A DNA stretch of 64,000 bases from Bacteroidales bacterium. GTDB taxonomy: Bacteria > Bacteroidota > Bacteroidia > Bacteroidales > WCHB1-69. Shown piece after piece: positions 1-8,171 of this stretch. The notes under the pieces are model-generated. The model saw only the letters and a program-made list of their open reading frames with translations, had not been told where the DNA came from and searched no databases. The translations under genes were made by a program, and so were the position numbers. The stretch spans positions 124,247 to 188,246 of the forward strand of contig JAKSMG010000002.1 in the NCBI GenBank assembly GCA_024400755.1, in the 5' to 3' direction. How positions within the stretch are numbered: the stretch's first letter is position 1; each line of letters starts with the position of its first letter.

Positions 1-2
1 TA

Positions 3-428
3 AACCAGTACGACAAGGCCGACAGCACCACGCCCTTGGAAGAATGGCTCGACTATCTCAAGAACGGACGCATCAAGGATGACGCCACCGCCCCCGGACT
101 TAACCTGGCAAAGGAGATCCTGCTGTACATAATGATGAGCGAGGAGGAAAAACGGCAATATTTCCGCTATATGGATCACGTGAAATTCGAACGCGACGCG
201 ATGAAGACCTCCCGTCGGGAAGGAATGAGAAAAGGACTGGAAAAGGGGTTGAAAAAGGGCTTGAAAAAAGGAAAAGCAGAAGGAAGGTCAGAAGGAAGAT
301 CTGAAGGAAAAATTGAAGTCGTGGTCAATATGCTAAAAATGAACTTGGATATTGACTTTATTGCCCAATCTACGGGACTTTCCGCACAAGAAATCGTGGC
401 AATACGAAAACAGTTGCCAAGAGCGTAG
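3..428 (+). CDS. Rpn-family PD-(D/E)XK nuclease/transposase, C-terminal part (cut by window edge)
   Basis: The reading frame is open to the left edge, where it reads NQYDKADSTTPLEEW, so only the C-terminal ~140 residues are present. The TTG at 36 is not a credible start. The segment resembles the C-terminal part of Bacteroidota Rpn-type recombination-promoting nucleases (PD-(D/E)XK transposase family): a helical 'EEWLDYLKNG' stretch, a charged run of GLKKG/GRSEG repeats, and a short C-terminal helical domain (SAQEIVAIRK). The catalytic residues would lie upstream, outside the window. These proteins are DNA endonucleases that promote RecA-independent recombination in studied members. Family assignment is by recognition of the tail only. 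Confidence 0.7.
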   Translation, partial: NQYDKADSTTPLEEWLDYLKNGRIKDDATAPGLNLAKEILLYIMMSEEEKRQYFRYMDHVKFERDAMKTSRREGMRKGLEKGLKKGLKKGKAEGRSEGRSEGKIEVVVNMLKMNLDIDFIAQSTGLSAQEIVAIRKQLPRA

Positions 429-470
429 AATTTGTGAACAGAGACTACTATTTCCACCATTCAGTACACG

Positions 471-506
471 AAAAAAATGCGAGATATAAAATTAATATCT
501 CGCATT
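471..506 (-). terminator. Rho-independent terminator of the leftward glycosyltransferase-reductase unit
   Basis: Perfect 12-bp arms (476-487 and 495-506, AATGCGAGATAT and its complement) with a 7-nt loop. Seven A residues at 471-477 become a U-run on the minus strand, so the hairpin terminates the leftward unit ending at 535. It could also act on the rightward gene ending at 428, but there is no T-run on that side. Confidence 0.8.
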
Positions 507-534
507 CTCTTCGTATCGTGGTTTTGTTCATCCA

Positions 535-1329
535 TTAATAAATATAAGGAAATATCTTATATCGTTTGAGGTCTGTAAATTCTTTCCCGAAAAATTGGGT
601 GTATCGCTCATAAACGGCCTTTGAACGAGGAACAATGTTGGCAAAACTCCAAATGACGAATACCAAACCGGCTACTGACCAGCATAGAATGGCAAAACCG
701 ACCCATTCTAAAATTTCGCCAAAATAGTTGGCCGAACTCACTTTCTTAAAGGGCCATCCGTATGGAATGTAGTAGTTGTTGTCGTTCTTATCCTTGCGCA
801 ATTTGCGTATGATACGGTCGGCGTGCATATTAATGACCATTCCTAAAAAGAAGATTACAGTGCCAATGATGTATTGTGGAGACCAGAACCAACTGATGGG
901 ATAGTAGTCGTTTGGTGATAGATAAAACAGCCATCCACCCTGCATCAAGGCATTGCAGGTGTTGAAAACGATGCCGATGATAATGATGGAAATGGGCATT
1001 TTGCTTGTGCCGCGCATCAGAGATGGAAAAATAAAGGAGCGTTGCAGATAGTGTAGTTCAAAGAAAATAAACATCGAAAACGTCACCCAGTTGAAACCGT
1101 GACCAAAAAACAACGAAATGACGAACATAATGAGCATGGCGAAAAAGACAGGTGCTTCCATAATAAGCCATCCGTGCTTACTTCGGATAGAAGTTCCCCA
1201 TCTTGGATTGTAGGTCATACCGTAAGCAGGGGTGACAAATTGCAATACAATAAACACGATAACGCCTAAAATTGTCATTATCAGCAATAGATGATTGTAA
1301 AAAACCTGAAAAATTTCTAATGCAGTCAT
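535..1329 (-). CDS. Steroid 5-alpha-reductase family (SRD5A/DUF1295-like) membrane protein
   Basis: 264 residues, largely hydrophobic with about six or seven membrane segments. The C-terminal half carries the signature of the 3-oxo-5-alpha-steroid 4-dehydrogenase C-terminal domain: a basic stretch before the motif NYFGEILEWVGFA, then a last membrane segment and the ending YKIFPYIY. Family members are NAD(P)H-dependent membrane reductases of C=C bonds in steroid or polyprenol-like lipids. The bacterial substrate is unknown and I infer none. It starts 3 bp after the stop of the upstream glycosyltransferase gene, so the two are probably translated from one message. Confidence 0.82.
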   Translation of the reverse strand: MTALEIFQVFYNHLLLIMTILGVIVFIVLQFVTPAYGMTYNPRWGTSIRSKHGWLIMEAPVFFAMLIMFVISLFFGHGFNWVTFSMFIFFELHYLQRSFIFPSLMRGTSKMPISIIIIGIVFNTCNALMQGGWLFYLSPNDYYPISWFWSPQYIIGTVIFFLGMVINMHADRIIRKLRKDKNDNNYYIPYGWPFKKVSSANYFGEILEWVGFAILCWSVAGLVFVIWSFANIVPRSKAVYERYTQFFGKEFTDLKRYKIFPYIY

Positions 1330-1332
1330 AGT

Positions 1333-2343
1333 TTATGAAAAATTTTCCCCGTCAAAATATTTTTTTCTTTGAATGAATCTCGCAAAAACAATAGAATGTG
1401 GATACATCATACGATAAGCGTCTTCGGAGATGACGCCGCGTTTTTGTTTCATTGATGTATAACCCTTGACAAAAGCGTGCATCGCCTTGAAAACGGACTT
1501 GCAGTCTTTCCCGTGACCTTGCAACAAAAAGACAAATGCGGCCAGAATGTCTAAAAAGAAGCGAATGAAGAAGGTGATGGCCAATCTTCTCTTCGGTAAG
1601 TTTTTTAGAAGTAGGAACAAGTCGTTTCGGTAGTTGAGGAAGGTTTTGAAAGGATTTTCCTTGGGTAAGGTTCCACCACCGATGTGGTAGATGACCGATT
1701 GCGGATTGAACATAATTTTGTATCCGGCATTGTTGATTCGCCAACAAAAGTCGATTTCTTCCATGTGGGCGAAGAAGTCGTCGTCGAGACCGCCTAATTG
1801 GTGATAGAGTTTGCTGCGGACGAACAGTGCCGCACCGGAAGCCCAGAAAATTTGTTTTTCCGTGTCATACTGTCCTTTGTCTTCTTCTAAGACGTCAAAG
1901 AATCGTCCACGACAGAAAGGATAGCCGTATTTGTCGATGAAACCACCTGCCGCACCGGCATATTCAAACTGGTTACGCTGATGGTAGGAAAGTAGTTTTG
2001 GCTGCACGGCAGCGATTTGGTCGTTGGCATCCATTTGGGCTATCACGGGTTCTATCCAGGAAGGGGTAACCTCAATGTCGGAATTGAGCAAACAATAATA
2101 TTCGGCTTCAATTTGGCGTAAGCCGACATTGTAACCTTTGGAAAACCCGTAGTTTTGGTCATTGACAATAAGTCTGAGTTGTGGATAATGCTCCGACAAA
2201 AATGCCAGCGAGTCGTCGGTGGACGCATTGTCGATGATGACCACTTCCGCATAATCGGGGCAGGAGGCAATGAGTGCAGGAAGAAACTGCTCTAAATAGT
2301 TTTTCCCATTCCAATTAAGAATCGCTATGGCAAGTTTTATCAT
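1333..2343 (-). CDS. Glycosyltransferase family 2 (WbbL/rhamnosyltransferase-like)
   Basis: 336 residues. The N-terminal GT-A fold is plain: IAILNWNGKNYLEQFLP strand/loop, nucleotide-binding VVIIDNASTDDS, the DxD-like NSDIEVTP, and the acceptor/catalytic motif HMEEIDFCWR, typical of GT2 enzymes of the WbbL/rhamnosyltransferase group. The C-terminal ~100 residues include a hydrophobic membrane-associated segment (ITFFIRFFLDILAAFVFLL). It should transfer a sugar from an activated nucleotide donor to a lipid- or polysaccharide-linked acceptor at the cytoplasmic face; donor and acceptor cannot be read from sequence. First gene of a two-gene leftward unit with its own -7 box at 2368-2375. Confidence 0.9.
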   Translation of the reverse strand: MIKLAIAILNWNGKNYLEQFLPALIASCPDYAEVVIIDNASTDDSLAFLSEHYPQLRLIVNDQNYGFSKGYNVGLRQIEAEYYCLLNSDIEVTPSWIEPVIAQMDANDQIAAVQPKLLSYHQRNQFEYAGAAGGFIDKYGYPFCRGRFFDVLEEDKGQYDTEKQIFWASGAALFVRSKLYHQLGGLDDDFFAHMEEIDFCWRINNAGYKIMFNPQSVIYHIGGGTLPKENPFKTFLNYRNDLFLLLKNLPKRRLAITFFIRFFLDILAAFVFLLQGHGKDCKSVFKAMHAFVKGYTSMKQKRGVISEDAYRMMYPHSIVFARFIQRKKYFDGENFS

Positions 2344-2367
2344 AACTTATTGTCTTGTTACGAAGTG

Positions 2368-2375
2368 CAAAGATA
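2368..2375 (-). promoter_or_regulatory. -7 box of the GT2 gene
   Basis: CAAAGATA on the plus strand, i.e. TATCTTTG on the minus strand, matches TAnnTTTG and lies 25 bp before the ATG at 2343. Confidence 0.65.
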
Positions 2376-2381
2376 CAAAAA

Positions 2382-3137
2382 TTATTTATCACGAACGATA
2401 ACACCGTTGAATTGTGCGGTTGGTGTCATCACAATCTCGTTGAGGCAAACGTGACCGGGGCGGGTGAGGACAAATTCAACCACGTCGGCGATATCGTCGG
2501 CCACGAGGGGATCATAACCTTCGTAAACCTTGTCGGCTTTGGCTTGGTCGCCGTGAAAACGTACCAAGGAAAAATTGGTCTCGGCAGCACCCGGAGAAAT
2601 CATAGAAACCTTGATTCCGTATGGTAAGAAGTCGGTGCGCATACCTTTGGTCAATGCCAAAACGGCGTGCTTGGTGGCGCAATAGACGTTGCCGCCGTAA
2701 TAGACTTCGTGGCTGGCGGTTGAACCCAGGTTGACGATATGTCCTTTTTTCTGCTCTATCATCTGGGGTGCGATAAGGCGGGTAACGTAAAGCAACCCTT
2801 TGATGTTGGTGTTGATCATACGTTCCCAGTCTTCAATGGCACCGGTATGTACGGGGTTGAGTTCAACGGCCAAACCGGCATTGTTGACCAATACGTCGAT
2901 GGGCTTGAAGGCATCAGGAATGCTGGCAATGGCTTTTTCGCATTGGGCATAATCCTGAACGTCGAAAATCAAGGGTAGAACCTTGCTGCCCGTAGTGCTT
3001 TCGATGGTTTTGGCCACCTCCAGCAATTTTTTTTCGGTACGGCCAGTGATGACCATATTGACGTTGTGTTTGGCTAATCTTAAAGCAATGGCTTCCCCAA
3101 ATCCGCTGGTGGCTCCTGTAATAAATATGTTTTTCAT
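2382..3137 (-). CDS. Short-chain dehydrogenase/reductase (YdfG-like)
   Basis: 251 residues, standard length for a classical SDR. The Rossmann nucleotide-binding motif TGATSGFG is at residues 7-14. NNAG follows in the centre of the fold, then the catalytic serine region (NLGSTAS) and the YCATK (YxxxK) motif. The closest recognisable subgroup is the YdfG/serine-3-dehydrogenase-like SDRs, which oxidise 3-hydroxy acids with NADP+; the actual substrate here is unknown. It lies 69 bp downstream of thiL in the same direction with no visible promoter or terminator between them, so co-transcription is likely. Confidence 0.88.
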   Translation of the reverse strand: MKNIFITGATSGFGEAIALRLAKHNVNMVITGRTEKKLLEVAKTIESTTGSKVLPLIFDVQDYAQCEKAIASIPDAFKPIDVLVNNAGLAVELNPVHTGAIEDWERMINTNIKGLLYVTRLIAPQMIEQKKGHIVNLGSTASHEVYYGGNVYCATKHAVLALTKGMRTDFLPYGIKVSMISPGAAETNFSLVRFHGDQAKADKVYEGYDPLVADDIADVVEFVLTRPGHVCLNEIVMTPTAQFNGVIVRDK

Positions 3138-3206
3138 AATTCTAATATTTTAAAAATCAATAAATTATTTAGACTTGTTTTTATTCTTAATTTTCTAATC
3201 TCTTAA

Positions 3207-4256
3207 TTACTCCTCTTTTATTTCCCCAAATCCTTGGGCTCTCAATTCAATTTGGCGGTCGTCGTTGGTAACCAGTTGATTTCCGGCTGCCGCTTCCTTG
3301 ATATAGCCCACGACGGCAACATTTTCAATCTTTTTCAGTTTTTCGTAGTCTTTTTGTGCCACGGTAAAGAGCAACTCGTAGTCCTCGCCGCCGTTGAGGG
3401 CGATGGTGGTGGATACGATGTTGAGGTCTTTCAATGTTCTGAAAGTAAGCATATCGATAGGCAGTTTGTTTTCGAAGATGACAGACCCCTTTTGCGATGC
3501 CTTGCACAGATGAATAAGGGCAGAAGCCAAACCGTCGCAGACATTGGTCATGCTGGTGGGAATGATATCTGCTTCGCGAAGCTTTTCAATGATATCGACA
3601 CGAGGTTCGGGTTTGAGTTGGCGTTCCAACAAGTAGCTGTAACCATCCAATTGGGGTTGCTCGTTGGGGTTGACATCGAAAACCTTCTTTTCGCGTTCCA
3701 GCAAAATCAGTCCGGTATAGGCGGCACCCAGGTCACCGCTGACGCAAATCAGTTCGTTTTCCTCTGCACCGGCACGTTGCACCAAGTGCTGGTCATCCAC
3801 TTCCCCGATGGCAGTCACGCTGATGGCGAGGCCTGTTTGGGAAGACGAGAGGTCCAGGCCAATCAAGTCGATTTTGTAGCGGTCGCAGCAGCGTTGCATA
3901 CCCAGCGTCAATTCGTTAATCGCTTCTAAGGAAAAACGATTGGAGATGGCAATGTTTACCGTTACTTGCTTGGGCAAGGCATTCATAGCCACAATGTCGG
4001 AAACTGTGACTGCGATGGTCTTGTATCCTAAGTGCTTCAAAGGAACGTAGGTCATATCAAAATGGACATTCTCAAGGAACATCTTCGAGGATACGATCAT
4101 ATCGTTGTTGCCGATGGCAATGACGGCAGCGTTTTCACCAATTCCGACCAAGGAGGAATCGTTGTAATGGTCGAACTTCTCGCTGAGCAATTTGATGAGA
4201 CCAAACTTGCCTAATTCTTTTATTTCTTCCACTTTGGGATTAACATCTTGTTCCAT
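3207..4256 (-). CDS. thiL: Thiamine-monophosphate kinase
   Basis: 349 residues of the AIR-synthase-like ATP-dependent kinase fold. It shows the ThiL N-terminal GENAAVIAIGNNDMIVSSKMFLE region, where Asp/Asn residues bind Mg-ATP, then YVPLKHLGYKTIAVTVSDIVAMNALPKQ, the VSGDLGAAYTGL loop and GGEDYELLFTV near the C-terminus. ThiL phosphorylates thiamine monophosphate to the cofactor thiamine diphosphate. No other thiamine gene and no TPP riboswitch-like leader is visible, so it is a solitary thiL. A -7 box lies at 4295-4302. Confidence 0.92.
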   Translation of the reverse strand: MEQDVNPKVEEIKELGKFGLIKLLSEKFDHYNDSSLVGIGENAAVIAIGNNDMIVSSKMFLENVHFDMTYVPLKHLGYKTIAVTVSDIVAMNALPKQVTVNIAISNRFSLEAINELTLGMQRCCDRYKIDLIGLDLSSSQTGLAISVTAIGEVDDQHLVQRAGAEENELICVSGDLGAAYTGLILLEREKKVFDVNPNEQPQLDGYSYLLERQLKPEPRVDIIEKLREADIIPTSMTNVCDGLASALIHLCKASQKGSVIFENKLPIDMLTFRTLKDLNIVSTTIALNGGEDYELLFTVAQKDYEKLKKIENVAVVGYIKEAAAGNQLVTNDDRQIELRAQGFGEIKEE

Positions 4257-4294
4257 AACTATGAGTTTTAATCTGAATTGGTTTTGTTCTGCTG

Positions 4295-4302
4295 CAAAAA
4301 TA
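4295..4302 (-). promoter_or_regulatory. -7 box of thiL
   Basis: CAAAAATA on the plus strand (TATTTTTG on minus), 39 bp before the thiL start. It sits only 4 bp from the distal arm of the prs terminator hairpin. Confidence 0.6.
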
Positions 4303-4306
4303 AACT

Positions 4307-4374
4307 AAAAAGTTAAGCGGCATTAGAATTTAGGACGATGCAAGGGCTAAATTTTCGTGCTTGCTTAACTTTTT
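4307..4374 (-). terminator. Nested hairpin downstream of prs (probable terminator)
   Basis: Perfect 12-bp outer arms (4307-4318 and 4363-4374, AAAAAGTTAAGC and its complement) enclose 44 nt, in which a second 7-bp stem can form (AATTTAG / CTAAATT). On the minus strand the outer stem ends in a U-run. It starts 28 bp after the prs stop and ends immediately before the thiL promoter. Confidence 0.6.
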
Positions 4375-4401
4375 GGAATTATATTTCGTGATGAAATAAG
4401 A

Positions 4402-5334
4402 TTAGACGTCGAAATGAGTAGAGATGGAAGTGTTTTCTGTCACGCTTTTGATCACTTCGGCCAATAATTTGGCAACAGAAACAACTTCGATAGAGTCGGA
4501 AGGACGTTTCAATGGAATGGTATCGGTGATGATCAGTTTTTCCAAGGCTGAATTTTCAACATTGTCCATACCGCTTCCAGAGAGCAGGCCGTGGGCACAC
4601 ATAGCCATTACGCGTTTGGCGCCGGCTTCCTTACAGCGGGCTGCGGCTTTGCACAAAGTGCCGCCTGTGTCAATGATGTCGTCAACGATGATGACGTTTT
4701 TGTCCTTGACATCGCCGATAATCTGCAAGTCGGCCACCACATTCTGCTTTTCACGTTGTTTGTAACCGATGGCAAGGTCGCATTTTAAGGCCTTGGCATA
4801 GGTGGACGCACGTTTTGTGCCGCCCGTGTCTGGGGAAACAATGCACAAGTTGTCCAAATTCAAACTCTTGATGTACGGCAGGAATACGTTGGAAGAAAAC
4901 AGGTGGTCAACGGGAATTTCGAAGAAACCCTGAATTTGATCAGCGTGTAAGTCCATCGTAATCACGCGGTCAACGCCAGCAGCGGTGAGCAGGTTGCACA
5001 TCAGTTTGGCACCAATGGAAGTTCTGGGTTTGTCCTTTCGGTCTTGTCTCGCATAGCCGAAATAGGGAACCACGGCAATAATTTTGTATGCTGAAGCACG
5101 CTTGGCAGCATCAATTAACAGCAATAGTTCCATAATGTTATCGGCAGGTGCAAAGGTCGGCTGGATAATGAAAACGTGTTTACCACGAATGGTTTCATTA
5201 TAGTAAACTTGAATTTCGCCGTCTTTAAAATGCGGAATGTCAACAGAAAGTAATGGCATACCTAAATGAGCGGCAATGTCTTCTGCCAGTTTTCGATTGG
5301 CACCACCCGTGACTAATGCTACATCTGGATTCAT
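4402..5334 (-). CDS. prs: Ribose-phosphate pyrophosphokinase (PRPP synthetase)
   Basis: 310 residues, full length for class I PRPP synthetase. FGYARQDRK (residues 92-100) is the flexible ATP-binding loop; DLHADQIQGFF (128-138) holds the metal-binding Asp-His; VDDIIDTGGT (217-226) is the PRPP/ribose-5-phosphate binding loop. The enzyme makes 5-phosphoribosyl-1-pyrophosphate from ribose-5-phosphate and ATP, feeding nucleotide, His, Trp and NAD synthesis. It is a single-gene unit divergent from batD, with its own -7 box (5379-5386) and a terminator-like hairpin downstream. Confidence 0.97.
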   Translation of the reverse strand: MNPDVALVTGGANRKLAEDIAAHLGMPLLSVDIPHFKDGEIQVYYNETIRGKHVFIIQPTFAPADNIMELLLLIDAAKRASAYKIIAVVPYFGYARQDRKDKPRTSIGAKLMCNLLTAAGVDRVITMDLHADQIQGFFEIPVDHLFSSNVFLPYIKSLNLDNLCIVSPDTGGTKRASTYAKALKCDLAIGYKQREKQNVVADLQIIGDVKDKNVIIVDDIIDTGGTLCKAAARCKEAGAKRVMAMCAHGLLSGSGMDNVENSALEKLIITDTIPLKRPSDSIEVVSVAKLLAEVIKSVTENTSISTHFDV

Positions 5335-5378
5335 AAAATATTGATTTTTAAAGTGTTGATTTTTTTGTTGTGAAAAAG

Positions 5379-5386
5379 CAAATTTA
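5379..5386 (-). promoter_or_regulatory. -7 box of prs
   Basis: CAAATTTA on the plus strand (TAAATTTG on minus), 45 bp before the prs ATG, within the AT-rich divergent prs/batD spacer. Confidence 0.65.
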
Positions 5387-5418
5387 AATGTTTTTTTTTA
5401 TCAAAAACACAATTTTTG

Positions 5419-5426
5419 TATTTTTG
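5419..5426 (+). promoter_or_regulatory. -7 box of batD
   Basis: TATTTTTG, consensus TAnnTTTG, 34 bp before the batD ATG. It is divergent from the prs promoter 33 bp away. Confidence 0.7.
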
Positions 5427-5459
5427 CATCGTTATTTTGCGAGACTAAATTTTTAGTAT

Positions 5460-7307
5460 ATGAAACGACTTGATAATTATCTTAAAATTGCTCTTACGTT
5501 CTTGTTTTCCATCGTTGGTATTTCGTTGATGGCACAAGTTTCCTGCACAGCACAGGCTCCCTCTCAGGTAGGTGTGGGGCAGGCTTTTCGCTATCAGGTG
5601 ACCTTGAATGAAAAGCCATCGAAAATGCTCAATACCAATTTCGGCAGTTTTGATGTGTTAAATGGTCCTAGTCAAGGTTCGTCTTCTTCTATCAGCATTA
5701 TCAATGGGCAGATGACCAAGTCGTCGTCCTATTCCTATACTTATACGTTGGCGGCTACCAAGGAAGGTCAGCAGACGATTCCCGGAATTACTTTTTCGGT
5801 GAATGGAAGCCAGGTGAAATCCAATAGCGTTACGATTAATGTCGTGAAAGACGGCGGTGGCGGCGGACAAACGCAACAAGCTCAGGGACAAGGTCGTCAA
5901 CGTCAGCAACAGTCTCAAGGATTTAATAAAAAGGATGTTTTTGTAAAGGCTTATTGCTCCAATACGAATCCATACGTGGGCGAGCAGGTCATCATCACCC
6001 ATAAATTGTATATTGGACCAAGTGTGAATGGCGGCTATCAGGTGACCAATGTGAATGCGCCTACCCAAAGTGGATTATGGTCTTATACTTTGGGAAATCC
6101 CGATGCCGACGCACCTCGTTCAACGGAAATTATCGATGGTAAAAAATATACGGTTTTTGAGGTACGAAGAACGGCCGTTTTCCCGCAGAAATCCGGGAAA
6201 ATCACGGTTACGCCTTTTGAAATCGGTTTTGTGGCACGCGTGATATATACGCAGCAAAGCAATGATCCGTTTGATATGTTTTTCGGAGGTCGTCAGTATG
6301 CCCAGGATTATGAGTTGGATTTGAAATCCAATAGCGTGGTGCTGAATTGCAAAGCTTTGCCGGAAAGTAAACAGCCCGAGGATTTTAGTGGCTTGGTGGG
6401 CAGTTTTAAGCTGTCTTCCAATTTGAGTCGTAATACGTTGAAAACCAATGATGCCGCCAATCTGACCATTACGGTGAGCGGAACGGGTAATTTGCAGCAC
6501 GTGGAAGCTCCTGTGATTGAATTTCCATCCGACTTTGACGTAACTGACCCTAAAATTACCGATAATATCAATACGCGCGGCAATAGCGTTACGGGAAGCC
6601 GTACTTTTGAATACATTATTATCCCTCGTGAAACTGGCGATTTTACGATTCCCGCGGCCACGTTCTCCTATTTTGATCCGCAATCGCATAGTTATAAGAC
6701 TTTGACTACTGAATCTTATACTATGAAGGTGGAAAAGGGAAAAGGTGGCGATGTGGCTACGGTGTCTTCCGCCAACCAAAAGGATATCAAGTTTTTGTCG
6801 AAGGATATTCGATACATAAAAACCAAAGGAAAGGCCTTCTATCCCCAAAAAGCTGAATTTTTCGCATCTCCCTGGTTTTATGTGGGAATGGTGTTGCCGT
6901 TGTTGCTTTTGGCGGTTTTTGTCATCGTTTGGAAAAAACTGATGGAAACCAAGCAGGACGTAGCTTTGGTGAAGGATCGCCGTGCTAACAAGGTGGCAAA
7001 AAAACGCTTGAAGCGGGCAGGGCAGTTGCTGAAAGCCGAACAAAAAGAGGACTTTTATGTCGAAATCTCACAAGTTCTGTGGGGCTATATGAGCGACAAG
7101 TTCCATATTCCGCTTTCCCAACTTTCAATGGATACCGTGGAAGAAAAACTTAAACAGAAAAACGTGCCGGACGAAGACGTACAAGATTTCTTGGCTACGT
7201 TGAACCAGTGCGAATTTGCTCGTTTCGCCCCAGGAGACAGTAGTCAGATGATGACCGAAATGTATCAACGTGCCCATAACTTTATGACTAAAATTGAACG
7301 TAGATAA
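5460..7307 (+). CDS. batD: BatD-family membrane-anchored protein
   Basis: 615 residues. A signal peptide (residues 1-25, ending near SLMAQ) is followed by a large extracytoplasmic part of beta-sandwich modules with the BatD pattern (SCTAQAPSQVGVGQAFRYQVTLNEKP; FSVNGSQVKSNSVTI; Gly/Gln-rich linker near 135-160; FVKAYCSNTNPYVGEQV). One membrane segment follows near 470-490 (VGMVLPLLLLAVFVIVW), then a ~120-residue cytoplasmic helical tail. BatD proteins belong to Bacteroides aerotolerance-type operons with a MoxR ATPase and BatA/B/C/E, of uncertain biochemical role. Here batD opens the unit; batA, batB and the MoxR gene are not adjacent. batE follows 11 bp after the stop. Confidence 0.9.
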   Translation: MKRLDNYLKIALTFLFSIVGISLMAQVSCTAQAPSQVGVGQAFRYQVTLNEKPSKMLNTNFGSFDVLNGPSQGSSSSISIINGQMTKSSSYSYTYTLAATKEGQQTIPGITFSVNGSQVKSNSVTINVVKDGGGGGQTQQAQGQGRQRQQQSQGFNKKDVFVKAYCSNTNPYVGEQVIITHKLYIGPSVNGGYQVTNVNAPTQSGLWSYTLGNPDADAPRSTEIIDGKKYTVFEVRRTAVFPQKSGKITVTPFEIGFVARVIYTQQSNDPFDMFFGGRQYAQDYELDLKSNSVVLNCKALPESKQPEDFSGLVGSFKLSSNLSRNTLKTNDAANLTITVSGTGNLQHVEAPVIEFPSDFDVTDPKITDNINTRGNSVTGSRTFEYIIIPRETGDFTIPAATFSYFDPQSHSYKTLTTESYTMKVEKGKGGDVATVSSANQKDIKFLSKDIRYIKTKGKAFYPQKAEFFASPWFYVGMVLPLLLLAVFVIVWKKLMETKQDVALVKDRRANKVAKKRLKRAGQLLKAEQKEDFYVEISQVLWGYMSDKFHIPLSQLSMDTVEEKLKQKNVPDEDVQDFLATLNQCEFARFAPGDSSQMMTEMYQRAHNFMTKIERR

Positions 7308-7318
7308 ATAGATTGATT

Positions 7319-8074
7319 ATGAGAAAAATAATTGCCCTAATAAGTGTTTTGTTGGTTTCCTCCTTGGCTTTTGCCTCCGCTGATGACGAATTGATGAGGA
7401 AAGGCAATGATGCCTACCAAAACGGAAAATACGAATTGGCTGTTCAATGTTATCAGGAAATTGTCGCGCACGGTAATGAAGGTGCTGTGCTGTATTATAA
7501 TTTAGGTAATGCCTATTTTAAGGCCAAACAGACACCCGAGGCCATTTTGTGGTACGAAAGAGCGTTGCGTCTGGATCCTTCCAATGAGGACATTAAGCAT
7601 AACATTGCTTTTGCCAATTTGCAGATTACCGATAAGATTGACGTGCTGCCTCAACTGTTTATCGTTCGCTGGTGGAATGGTTTGTCGCAACGTCATACGG
7701 CTTCAGGATGGGCGGTTATGGCGGTAGTCGCGGTGATTGTGCTGGCACTCTCTGTAGGCGTGTTCTTGGTGTCGCGTCGTCGGTGGCTCAACCTTGCCTC
7801 AATGATAGTGTGTCTTGTTTCCCTGCTGCTTGCCGTTTTTGCCTGTATTTTTGCCCAACACGAATCAAAACGCTATATCAACCAGCCCGAAGCGGTGGTT
7901 ATGCAGTCGGTAGTTAATGCCAAAGGTTCACCCAACGAAGAAGCTGTTAGTCTGTTTGTCATTCACCAGGGTTTGAAAGTGGCTATTTCTGATAGAGTGG
8001 GAAATTGGGTGGAAATCAAATTGCCTAATGGCGAAAAAGGATGGGTGGAGTCTGCTTCACTTGAGGTCATTTAG
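7319..8074 (+). CDS. batE: BatE-like TPR/SH3 membrane protein
   Basis: 251 residues from the ATG at 7319; a TTG two codons upstream is less likely. A signal peptide (MRKIIALISVLLVSSLAFA) is followed by TPR repeats at about 25-105 (KGNDAYQNGKYELAVQCYQ; LYYNLGNAYFKAKQTPEAI; WYERALRLDPSNE). Two membrane segments come next (about 135-190). The C-terminal SH3-like domain is at 200-251 (LKVAISDRVGNWVEIKLPNGEKGWVE). This architecture is BatE. It lies immediately after batD and is surely co-transcribed; the pair probably forms part of an inner-membrane Bat complex with partners encoded elsewhere. Confidence 0.88.
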   Translation: MRKIIALISVLLVSSLAFASADDELMRKGNDAYQNGKYELAVQCYQEIVAHGNEGAVLYYNLGNAYFKAKQTPEAILWYERALRLDPSNEDIKHNIAFANLQITDKIDVLPQLFIVRWWNGLSQRHTASGWAVMAVVAVIVLALSVGVFLVSRRRWLNLASMIVCLVSLLLAVFACIFAQHESKRYINQPEAVVMQSVVNAKGSPNEEAVSLFVIHQGLKVAISDRVGNWVEIKLPNGEKGWVESASLEVI

Positions 8075-8120
8075 TTTGAGTCTGTTTTGAATCTTGTTTC
8101 GTTTTTTTTTGAAAATTGTG

Positions 8121-8128
8121 TATTTTTG
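8121..8128 (+). promoter_or_regulatory. -7 box of the small T9SS cargo gene
   Basis: TATTTTTG, TAnnTTTG consensus, 44 bp upstream of the ATG at 8172. Confidence 0.65.
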
Positions 8129-8171
8129 CAGAATCAATAATTAAATAAATGAGAAATTAAAATTAAAAAGT

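Noticed and set aside
3234-3929. Rightward open frame inside thiL
   Set aside because: Antisense shadow of a well-supported enzyme gene.
4257-4401. TPP riboswitch upstream of thiL
   Set aside because: The leader is ~35 nt and shows no CUGAGA-type core; the nearby hairpin is better read as the prs terminator.
6120-7043. 307-residue leftward open frame inside batD
   Set aside because: It lies wholly within a clear BatD coding sequence and has no recognisable motif.
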